DNA from: Cladorhizidae sp. MBARI D1340-BT2
Taxonomy: Eukaryota > Porifera > Demospongiae > Poecilosclerida > Cladorhizidae
NCBI GenBank assembly: GCA_028752905.1
Contig: JAQNBH010000012.1
Location: 23,035,112-23,099,111 of the forward strand
DNA length: 64,000 nucleotides
Direction of reading: 5' to 3'
Numbering within the stretch: the first letter of the stretch is position 1; each line of letters begins with the position of its first letter. Of the stretch, positions 31,128 through 42,800 are shown one piece after another. The notes under the pieces were generated by a model. The model searched no databases and had not been told where the DNA came from. It saw nothing but the letters and a program-made list of their open reading frames with translations. Made by a program: the position numbers and the translations under genes.

Positions 31128-34100
31128 GTAATATACACATGGCAGAGGTAGTATAGTATATGTAATATATACAGGGCAGAGGTAGTATAGTACATGTAAT
31201 ATACACAGGGCAGAGGTAGTATAGTACATGTAATATACACAGGGCAGAGGTAGTATAGTACATGTAATATACACAGGGCAGAGGTAGTATAGTACATGTA
31301 ATATATACAGGGCAGAGGTAGTATAGTACATGTAATATACACAGGGCAGAGGTAGTATAGTACATGTAATATATACAGGGCAGAGGTAGTATAGTACATG
31401 TAATATACACAGGGCAGAGGTAGTATAGTGCATGTAATATACACAGGGCAGGGGTTGTTTAGTACATGTAATATATACAGGGCAGAGGTAGTATAGTACA
31501 TGTAATATATACAGGGCAGAGGTAGTATAGTACATGTAATATATACAGGGCAGAGGTAGTATAGTACATGTAATATATACAGGGCAGAGGTAGTATAGTA
31601 CATGTAATATACACAGGGCAGAGGTAGTATAGTGCATGTAATATACACAGGGCAGGGGTTGTTAATAGAATGTACTGTAAAGGTAATATACACAAGGCAG
31701 CAGTACTGTACTACAGTATAGGTAATATACAGAGTGCAGGAATAGTACAGTTCAGGCAGGACAGGAGTTTAAAAAAAAATTTTTAAGGAAGTGGGGAGGG
31801 TTGGGGTCAAATAGACAAGTCATAGCCATGCATGGTGTGCTCTATTCTTGCTTAGCCAGAATCATGTGATGCACCCGGCCAACAAATGAATGTTTTGAAC
31901 TGGTTAAGCTGGTAGCTGGCAAATGGCTAATGAATCTCTCTGACTCCACTGTGGCAATTTGCCACCCAATACAGTATATCTTTGCTATCTTGAGTTACAC
32001 TTTGCACTGGACTCATGAGACACTCTCCAGACTCTGTTATTATCGGTTTGTTATGTGGCTTGAGTGCTGCCATGAGAGTATTTGTCATGACAGCATGTCT
32101 GACTCTTGTGTAATGATATTCACTCTGAAAAGACACTCTATTTGACATCATTTGTTTCACGATACAAATATGTCTACTAACACCAGGACAAGTGTAATCA
32201 TCACTAAACTAATAGCTACACCGAGTATAGTGTTGTTGCAGGCTATTGACCTGTGAGATAGATATATCTGGATTGTGTTGGGTGTGGCTATAGTTTCCAA
32301 TGGAGTAAAAATAATAAAGAATTGCTGCAAGTTACATTCATGTATGGAGTATGGTATTGTTGGTAAGTAGTCTTTCTAATGGAGTGCTGTGGTAAGAGAA
32401 GTGCCATGGAAATGGAAGATGTTCACATCTCTGTTGGAACATGTCGACTTAAAGACACTGACACATGATTTAGCACACAATCATGACATGCTTGAGGTGT
32501 GTGTGAGATGGAGCTTGGTTGTTCTTCTTGCTCTTGACTCCTGCTAGAGTAGCAGTCTCAATTGGTGATGGCCAGTGGTATGTGTTAATATGGACATCAC
32601 CTTGTGTGTGTGTGCATTGTGTGTGCGTGCCCCTCTCACTTCCATTTGTGGACGCAACCTTGTAGTGGATGGTTGTAGCCGGCACTTTTGTTATGTGCAG
32701 GGAAACTTTTGTATGCTTATTGAGCAGGTGCTCATCCTTGCATGGGTGTGGTCTGGTGTGGAGGGTTTTGTTGTTTTGTTACTTTATCTCACCATCTGTT
32801 AAATTGTTCTTTCTCTTGCAGTGTTGCTTTCTCTCTCTCTTACTGTTCACTGCTCCTTCGTTTTCTCCATCTCCTATCTCCTCCCTCTCGTCCTCCCTAT
32901 CTCCTTCTCTTCCTCGGCCTTCTCTTCCTCCTGTTCCTCCCTGTCCATCTGCTCACTCCCCTCCTCCCTCTCCTCCTCCCTCTCCTCCTCCCTCTCCTCC
33001 TCCCTCTCCTCCTCCCTCTCCTCCTCCCTCTCCTCCTCCCTCTCCTCCTTCTCCTCCTCCCTCTTCTCCTCCCTCTCCCCCTCCCTCTCCTCCTCCCTCT
33101 CCTCTCTCCCCTCCTCCCTCTCCTCCCTCTCCTCCTCCCTCTCCTCCTCCCTCTCCTCCTCCCTCTCTCCTCCCTCTCCTCCTCCCTCTCCTCCTCCCTC
33201 TCCTCCTCCCTCTCCTCCTCCCTCTCCTCCTCCCTCTCCTCCTCCCTCTCCTCCTCCCTCTCCTCCTCCCTCTCCTCCTCCCTCTCCTCCTCCTCCCTCT
33301 CCTCCTCCCTCTCCTCCTCCCTCTCCTCCTCCCTCTCCTCCTCCCTCTCCTCCTCCCTCTCCTCCTCCCTCTCCTCCTCCCTCTCCTCCTCCCTCTCTCC
33401 TCCCTCTCCTCCCTCTCTCCCTCTCCTTCTCCCTCCCTCCTCCCTCTCCTCTCTCTCCCTCCTCCCTCTCCTCCTCCCTCTCCTCCTCTCTCTCCTCCCT
33501 CTCCTCCTCCCTCTCCTCCTCCCTCTCCTCCTCCCTCTCCTCCTCCCTCTTCTCGTTGCACACTTCCTCCCTCTCCTCCTCCTTCCTTCCTTTCTCTCTC
33601 TTCCCTCTTCACTGCTTGCTTGCTCTCATCTTGCAGGACACGACCACAGACTTCAAGAAGTATTGGATGCCTGACAAAGCATGCAAGGAGTGTTCCAACT
33701 GCAATGTGAAGTTCAGCATTTTTGTTCGTCGTCATCATTGCCGAATCTGTGGCCGCATCTTCTGCCACACCTGTTGCTCCATCACTATCCCCGGGGCCTT
33801 ACTCAGACCGGACTTGCAGGTGGGTGTGGATGAAGTCTCTATTAGGATCACATGTGAACATCATGTGATTGCTTGTTTGTTGTTCTCTCCTCTCACCTGA
33901 AATATTAGTGAGGTCTACCCTCCCCTCCTCCCCCTATTTCCTGTAGCCCAGTTCCTCTGTCTATGCAGAAACTTATTGTTGTTGTTGTTTATTGCTTTAG
34001 GGAAATCTGAGGACATGTAAAGATTGCTGCGAAGTGTTCAATGAGTTCCGCTTGTCCAAGATGGAGGATAAATCAGTCCAACCTAGCGACTCCATAACAG

Positions 34101-37100
34101 TAGACCACACACCGTCATCGTCGCATTCATCCAAGATTGGTGTTGAATCTCCTCAACCTCTCCATGGTAATAAGCAGTGCCTCCTGTTGTGTGTTTGCTA
34201 GCTTTTCTATTTACTCTGTGCATACATATAGGAAGTGGAAACTTTGGACGTACCCTTTCCGGGTCCCGCCCACCTGCCATGAGCATCCTGAGTCCTCACA
34301 AGTCCTGGGACGAGGGCTCATCTGTAGGGAGGAGCCAGGAAATCATGGACCTGTCTCCCTCTCGTACCACCGCAATAGAGTTTGATAATCCAACCCCTAC
34401 CCGCAGACGTCTATCCAGTCGGAAGCCAACCAGTTTTGATCCAATCAGTGCCAAGAGTCGGAGAGAGAGTGCTCTGATACTGGATGAGGTTAGGAGAGGC
34501 GGGTCATGGAGGGGCATGGCAGGGAGGGGGTTACAGGAGGGATATCCAGTGTTGCCACACCTGTCCTAGGGACTATCATGATGTCTAGCCGTAGTATACC
34601 TAGCCCTAGACATAGAATACCCCTTACCATAGGTAGCCCTTGCCATAGGTAGTCCTTGCCATAGGTAGCCCTTACCATAGGCAGTCCTTGCCATAGGCAG
34701 CCCTTGCCATAGGCAGTCCTTGCCATAGGCAGTCCTTGCCATAGGCAGCCCTTGCCATAGGCAGCCCTTGCCATAGGTAGCCCTTGCCATAGGTAGCCCT
34801 TGCCATAGGTAGCCCTTGCCATAGGTAGCCCTTGCCCTAGGTAGCCCTTGCCCTAGGTAGCCCTTGCCCTAGGTAGCCCTTGCCATAGGTAGCCCTTGCC
34901 ATAGGTAGCCATTGCCATAGGTAGCCCTTGCCATAGGTAGCCCTTGCCATAGGTAGCCCTTGCCATAGGCAGCCCTTGCCATAGACAACCCTAGCGATCC
35001 CCTAGCCCTTAGCCATAGAATATCCATAGCTCTACAGTGGCACTGATTCCAGGATCCATGCTCTATATTTGGTTACCTCACTAGGCACATCCTGGGAGAG
35101 TCCCAAGTGGCCTGGCCTGGGATGTCCTATACGTAAGGTGTGGCAGTGCTGGGCATGTATGGATTACTGGATGGTGGAGAAAAGGAGGGTGAATTATTAT
35201 GGGTGTGGGGAACAGGTTTGGGAGTGGGTGGGTAGTGTTGAGAGGAGTGGACTTGATGAGGAGAGGGACAAATCCATGATGACATTGCATTACTCTAGCC
35301 ACTGCCCTAGCCCTACTCCAAGCCACAACCTAGCCCTATTCCTTGCCACTGCCTCAGCCCTAGTGCCCTAGCCCTTATACCTTTACCACTCTCCATAGGC
35401 ATTGCTTGCCCTAACCTTGCCACTGCCCAAGCCATATCCCTTGCACTGCCTCCTAGCCCTAACCCTTACTACTGCCCTATCCCTATCAGGGTTTCATCCA
35501 GGATTTTTCAACTGGGGAGGGTTCAGCAGGACTGGTATGCAGATAGATTACTGTGCAGCCACTCGCATTACATGAGTGAAGGGGGGTGGGGATTATGCCA
35601 GGACTGACTGGATAAGTCAGTTGATAGGTCAGCTTTAACCAGAGCCTGCCACTGCACTTCCAGTCATCATACATACTCTGTACAAGTCTCATCATTCATC
35701 ATCATGGATATCAGAAGATTTCTGAAGAAACGTACACTGCCGGACTCTATTGACTCTCATCACTCAGTTTCTACTGCTGTCAGTAAAGTAGCCAAGCTTA
35801 AGAACAGCCAGGAGGCCAAGGATGTTGGTAATGTAGGTCAGAGCATAATGATGCATCTGAGGAAAATGCCACACAGCAGTCCACTTCTTCAGTTGCATCA
35901 ATTTCACTGTCAGAAGAAACAGAAGCTAGTCAAGTTTCTGGCAGCGAAGGTGCTGTTTTAAAGAAGCTGAAGCTGGCAGCCCTGATGATGCTAAGTGATG
36001 TCCTTCCTGTATTGACTTGTCTTTGTAGAGCCTTGCAGGCCAAGAAAGCAGACTTCACTCTTGTAGCCAGCCAGCTGACCATGTCCAGCACTACCTACAG
36101 CAGGTCAAGGAACATCCCAATGATCAGGAGTACCTGTCCACAGTCCATGACACAGTAACAGACCTTGCAATTGGCATTCTAGATCTGGAGACAGCAAGAG
36201 AGAATTTCAATAAGAGTGTGCTGCAGCCATGCCTGGCAGAGGTCAGCAGGTAAATCAGCTGTCGTTTCAAAGATGTCTTGGGCCTCTTGACTTCTTTCAG
36301 CATCTTTGACCCATAGAAATGCCCAACAGATGCCCAGCAACTGCACCAATATGGCACTGCAGAATTGGAGAAGCTCCTAGAATTCTATGGGGAGACAAGA
36401 GAGATTGAGTGTGAAGGACAAGTCTTCACAACTCCAGCAGATGCTTATAAGCCGGAGACAAGACTAGAGTGGAAAGCTTTCAAATTGGTCATGTTTGAGG
36501 AGACGAAGAGTTTGTCATTGAAGAAACTTGTAACACTGTTCCTGAGAAGTGAGGCAAAGTGTGTGACCTTACCCAACACAAGATTCTGCCCTCCATAGCC
36601 ATGGTACTTCCTGTGTCCACCGCAACTGTTGAGCGCACCTTTAGTGACATGAAGCAGATCAAGGATCGACTTCGTAATCCACTGCTTCCAGCATCACTGT
36701 CCAAGCTGATGACCATAGCCATCGAAGTGCCATCACTCCCTGAAGTGGACTTGGATACTGTGCTGGCTTTGTGGAAGGCCATGAAGCCAAGGAGACTGCT
36801 TTTGTAATTAACAATTCACAGTGAAGAAATATCTTTCATTGCGGTGAACGAGTTAACAATAGCTGTTGTTACTGTGTTGCTGTAAACTTACTGTGTAGCC
36901 AGCCATTTGTCTTTTCTCTGTATAAATGGAACTAGTTGCAATAATGCAGCACTACTAGTCCTTGAACATTCACCAGTCCCAGGCTAGTGGAATAGTGTTA
37001 ATCACATCTCACCAGCTGATATATACTGTTTATGTCCATGGCTATAAAATAAATTCCACACAGTTGACTTGCATTTGAACTTTTGTATCAGTGAAAATTA

Positions 37101-39753
37101 GTGGGTAGGGTGGAGGGGGGGGGGGGGGGGGGGGGGGGGGTGGATATCTCCCCCACAGATCCTGAGTGGGCGGTTTCAACCCCTCCCCTCTCCCCCCCCC
37201 CTGGATGAAACTCTGCAGTATCCTTTGCCACTGCCTCCTAGCCCTAACCCTTGTGACTGCCACCTAGCCTCAAATCCTTGTTTTGAACTAGCCACTGCCC
37301 TAGCCATTGCCGTAGCCATAGCCCTAGTCAAGCCCTAGTTATAGCCCTAGTCATAGCCCTAGTCATAGCCCTAGTCATAGCCCTAGTCATAGCCCTAGTC
37401 ATAGCCCTAGCATCCCTAGCCATAGCCCTAGTCATAGCCCTAGTCATAGCCCTAGTCATAGCCCTAGTCATAGCCCTAGTCATAGCCCTAGTCATAGCCC
37501 TAGTCATAGCCCTAGTCATAGCATAGCCCTAGTCATAGCCCTAGTCATAGCCCTAGTCATAGCATAGCCCTAGTCATAGCCCTAGTCATAGCCCTAGTCA
37601 TAGCCCTAGTCATAGCCCTAGCCATCCCTAGCCATAGCCCTAGTCATAGCCCTAGTCATAGCCCTAGTCGTAGCCCTAGTCATAGCCCTAGTCATAGCCC
37701 TAGTCATAGCCCTAGTCATTGCCCTAGTCACAGCCCTAGTCACAGCCCTAGTCACAGCCTTTGCCAGCCCTAATCAACCCTTTGATGATGTCATCACGAT
37801 GATGTGATGCTAGGGTTGTGACTGAGGGAGGACGTGGGAGAGAGGGAGAAGAGAAACAGAGGAATGTACGAATGTACCAGTGATGGAGAGGGAGGGGAGG
37901 TCATTAGTCTTCGGTTACTTGTGAAGTCTCCCTCCTGTATCCTAGACATGTGCATGCATGTTGTGCGTACAGTTGCCCCACGCATATCTGAACCTCCATT
38001 ATCCGAACGCTTGAATTATCCTAACTCAGTTAAATAATAAAACATGGTAATGATCACCAACATGCATTTTAGTTAGTTGGGTGGGGTAGGCTTTGGATTT
38101 GCATGTGAAGGCCTAATCAGTTCGCTAGGGCCAGCAAAAGGAGGAGTGTAGTTGTTCCTATTGAGCCGTAGTTAGCTATTCTTGGCAAGATATCCGAAGG
38201 AGCCACTTGAGCTGGACTCGCAGAATGATACAGATCAACAAGAATGAAGCTAAGAGTTTACAAGCATCCTTGATAGTCAGGGGATTGTCAGGGGATAAGT
38301 TCTAGTCATGATGTCATGTGCCTTGCTAATGGCAACCAGCCTGAAAGAGCTCTAGATCTCTTGAAAAGTGGTTAGACACTCCAGTCAGTGGACCATTGCT
38401 AAGAGAGATGGCAGCAGAATTCCATGAAAAGTTACATGAAGGAGAATCTGTAACACCACCATTTACTGGTGGCTACTGATGATGAGATAGACTGCCATGA
38501 GTTGCAGTCTGAATCCTCCCAGACATCTCGGATGGTCCTTAAAAAGGAGTGAGACCTCTGGCATGCACGGAGAGGCATGATAACCTGAAGCACACAACCC
38601 TGAGATCTTTTTTTAGAGTAGTGTATGCACAGAACCTGCATGTAATCAACAACTGCTTATACACAATACATACAACACTACTGAAAATAAATGCATGGCA
38701 GCTACTGAGGACATGCTTCTCCTTCTAGGACCAGCAAGTAAGCTGCTCACATCCCAAGGCCCTGCAGATATATATTAAAAAAATTAAAAAAATCATTAAT
38801 TATAATTAGCAAACACTGCAAGTCGGTTATAATGACATTCATACTTTTGCGCATCCGATTCCCCCCCCCCTTATCCAAACTTGGGTAGGTCCCAATGTGT
38901 TTGGATGTGCGAGGTTCTTCTATACAATTACGTGTCTAAACTTAGTCAGATTGTTAATGTGATTCTGTCCTCATCGTTAAAAGAGCACGTGCCTCTCTAT
39001 ATAATTGATAATTGTCCTAATCTGACACATGTACCCACTTCCATTTTTCCATTCACTTAGCTCCTCCCCTCTGCCTTTCTAATTGCTTTAATTTTCATTT
39101 CCTCCAAGTGTGCATTTCCTATCAAACCACACCCCAGCAGATGTTTCTGCCTGATCAGCACATTATAGTTGATAAGTCATCCTATCTCTCTCTCTCCATC
39201 AGGACGAGGTGGGGCTTATAGCTAGCAGCATCTGGACCAAGTTTCTGGACCCCACCTTTGGAATAGCAAGGTCCAATCATCGCCATCGGTTACGTACCTT
39301 TCCCGACTCCTACACAGGGACGGCCATTGTGACCTGGTTGCTAAGCAATGGACATACTGCTTCAAGGTACGTGTGTCATTATGCATCAGTGTGTGTGGGC
39401 TTATGTATTTCTTTATATATATATATTCATTTTTATCCTATGATTGTTGCTTAGGTATTTATTTATTTATTTATTTCTTATTTATCTTTTACTTTTTACA
39501 CTTTTACTTATATTTACTTATTTATTTACTTACTTATTTACTAATTTACTTATTTGTGTATTTATTTATTTACTTATTTACTTATTTATTTACTTATTTA
39601 CTTATTTATTTACTTATTTACTTATTTATTTACTTATTTACTTTAATAAAAACTTATTTATTTATTTATTTACTTATTCACTTATTTACTTATTTATTTG
39701 CTTATATACTTATTTATTTATTTATTTACTAATTTACTTATTTACTTATTTAC

Positions 39754-39800
<47 letters not shown>

Positions 39801-42800
39801 CTTATTTAATTATTTATTATTTACTTATGTACTTATTATGTACTTACTTATTTACTTATTTAATTATTTATTATTTACTTATGTACTTACTTATTTACTT
39901 ATAATTATTTATCTTATGTACTTATTATGTACTTACTTATTTACTTATTTACTTATTTATTTACTTATTTACTTTAATAAAAACTTATTTATTTATTTAT
40001 TTACTTATTCACTTATTTACTTATTTATTTGCTTATATACTTATTTATTTATTTATTTACTAATTTACTTATTTACTTATTTACTTATTTTCTTATTTAT
40101 TATTTACTTATGTACTTACTTATTTACTTATTTTCTTATTACTTATTTACTATTTACTTGTTTAATGTACTTATTATGTACTTACTTATTTACTTATAAT
40201 TATTTATTATTTACTTATGTACTTATTATGTACTTACTTATTTACTTATTTTCTTATTTACTTATTTACTTGTTTATTATTTACTTGTTTATTATTTACT
40301 TATGTACTTACTTATTTACTTATTTAATTATTTATTATTTACTTATGTACTTATGTACTTACTTATTTACTTATTTACTTATTTTTTCATTTACTTAATT
40401 GTTTATTATTTACTTATGTACTTATGTACTTACTTATTTACTTATTTACTTACATGTATTTTCTTTTTCACTTACTTATTTGCTTACTTATTTCTTATTT
40501 ACTAATATATAAAGAACAAGAAGCAAACCTTTCGTTTATCCTACCATGCAATGGTGTATAATACGAGTGTGCACACATGTGCATGTACGTACCGAACACA
40601 CGCAGGTCTGCCGGAACTCAAGTGGGCCAAGTTCTTGTGGACACAAAGAGGCTAAAAATCGTGAGCTCTGCAGACTCGGAATTCCGGGACGAGATGAACC
40701 AATTTCTGGAGCTCGGGGAGGCAGCGTTGCTCCCCATGGAGGATGGGAAGAGTCCGATCGTCAGGGATGCCCCAAAGTGGTTCCAGCACCTGCCGCAAGA
40801 GAGTGACTCTGAGTATGAAGTGTCTCGCTGCTCGCTGAATGAAACGTGAGGATGAGGCTGAGGCATGTGGGAGTTGGCAAAGGGAGTGGGACCAGATGGT
40901 CAAGGGAAGGGAGGGCGTGTAAAGTTAAGGTGGGTGGTTGTGAAGAAGTTGTGGGGAGGTATGTATGTAGAAGTTTGGGGTGTAGATGTTTGGGGGTGAA
41001 GCTGGTGGATGGTGTGTAGAAGTTGTGGGGAGGGTGTGTAGAAGTTGGGAAGAGGGTGTGTAGAAGTAGGGGATGTGTAGATGTTCGGAGGTGTAGCTGG
41101 TGAATGGTGTATAGAAGTTGGGAGGCAGTTGTGTAGAAGTTGGGAAGAGGGTGTGTAGAAGTTGGGGGGTGTAGATGTTTGGGGGTGAAGGATGTTTGGG
41201 GGTGAAGCTGGTGGATGATGTGTAGAAGTTGAGGGAGGATACATAAAAGTTGAAAGTTGAGAGGTGTATGCATAAAAGTTGGGGGCGAGAGGGAATGCAT
41301 AGAAGTTGGGGGGGGAATGCATAGAAGTTGGGGGGGAATGCATAGAAGTTGGGGGGGAATGCATAGAAGTTGGGGGGAATGCATAGAAGTTGGGGGGGAA
41401 TGCATAGAAGTTGGGGGGGGGGGGATGCATAGAAGTTGGGAGGGAATGCATAGAAGTTGGGGGGGAATGCATAGAAGTTGGGGGGGGAATGCATAGAAGT
41501 TGGGGGGGAATGCATAGAAGTTGGAAGTTGGGGGGAATGCATAGAAGTTGGGAGGGAATGCATAGAAGTTGGGGGGAATGCATAGAAGTTGGGGGGTTAG
41601 TGCATAGAAGTTGGGGCTGAAGGTGTGTAGAAATGAGGGGGCGGGAAGAGGGTGTACATTGCATATTGACTTGGTACAGCTATGCAAGTGTCGTTTTCAT
41701 TCCACATGTGTTACATGTCCTTATCTCATCCCTTCCAGCTACCCCTCAGCCCACGTTGCTCGCATCCGTTTAGGCCCCTCCCCTTCATCATCATCCACCA
41801 CTCAATACGACCACTCTGTCACTCTCTCCTCCGTCTCCAAGCTCACATGCAGCCATGACAGCTCCAAGGGCGTACACAAGCCCTCTGAAGACGTCTATCT
41901 GGTGGTGGATGATGACTTGATGAACAAAAGTCACGATTCCAGCATTCCCGAGTCCCCCCACTCCACTCCCTCCCCCACATCCACTCTCCGCCTCCCTTCG
42001 TCTGTTACATCTGCCACCTCCATCAAGCCACACCCCATGTCCTCCTCCTCTATCCCGATCAACTCCTCCCCTCTCTCCAAGTCACGACAGGCTCAGCCAT
42101 CAAGCACTCCGCATCCCAACCTCTCCCCAACTCCAAAGTCGAGGTATTTCTCGTCGTATGCGACAAAGCCTTCAGCGACCATCAGCTTCCATCGTAAAGG
42201 GCACCGCATTCTGGACTCCCTCCCTCCCAGTGCCAGCAAAGGAGAATCAGGAGGAGTAGGGGAAGAGGGAGCTCAGTCTTTATCTGGACCGAAGTCATGT
42301 CAGGAGGCAGAACAGGTTTTCCAGAAGATGTACTCTGGTCACTTCGATGCGCTCATGACTCAACTGATTAGGTCCTACGGTCTGAGTTTGTCATGGCTAG
42401 GCGTGCTGACACTGCTCGTCATGGAGGCAACTCAAACAGTTCGCACAGATGTTTTTGCCAAAGACGTCATGGATATCAACGAGTACGTTCGCGTGAAAAA
42501 GATCCCCTGCGGACAGAGGACGGACAGCTCATTCACGTACGGAGTTGTCTGTTCAAAGAACGTCACACACAAAAAGATGCGGACCGAAATTTCTAATCCG
42601 ACTGTTCTCCTCCTCAAGTGTGCCTTTGACTTTCAAAGACGTGAAAACCAGCTCTCTTCCTTTGACACTCTCCATCTCCAGGAGCACAAGTACCTCAACA
42701 ACCTGGTCGACAAGGTAAAGGCATTTCGGCCAAGCATCATTCTCGTCCAGAAATCCGTCTCGAGGTTGGCGCTGGAAGACTTGTTCAACTTGGGCATCGT

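Noticed and set aside
30990..31693. Minus-strand frames of 215 and 231 codons (YYLCPVYITCT repeats)
   Set aside because: Translation of the 34-bp minisatellite after PIKfyve exon 1, antisense.
32669..33900. Long Pro/Ser/Leu-rich and Glu/Arg-rich frames on both strands
   Set aside because: The pure CT repeat is stop-free in all frames. Only the segment 33637-33819 is a real exon.
39373..40505. Tyr/Leu/Ile-rich frames that look like membrane proteins
   Set aside because: TTAT/TTAC tetranucleotide repeats encode apparent hydrophobic runs; no gene.
40761..41687. Minus-strand frame of 308 codons (Pro/His/Phe-rich)
   Set aside because: Antisense shadow of the G-rich minisatellite before exon 7.
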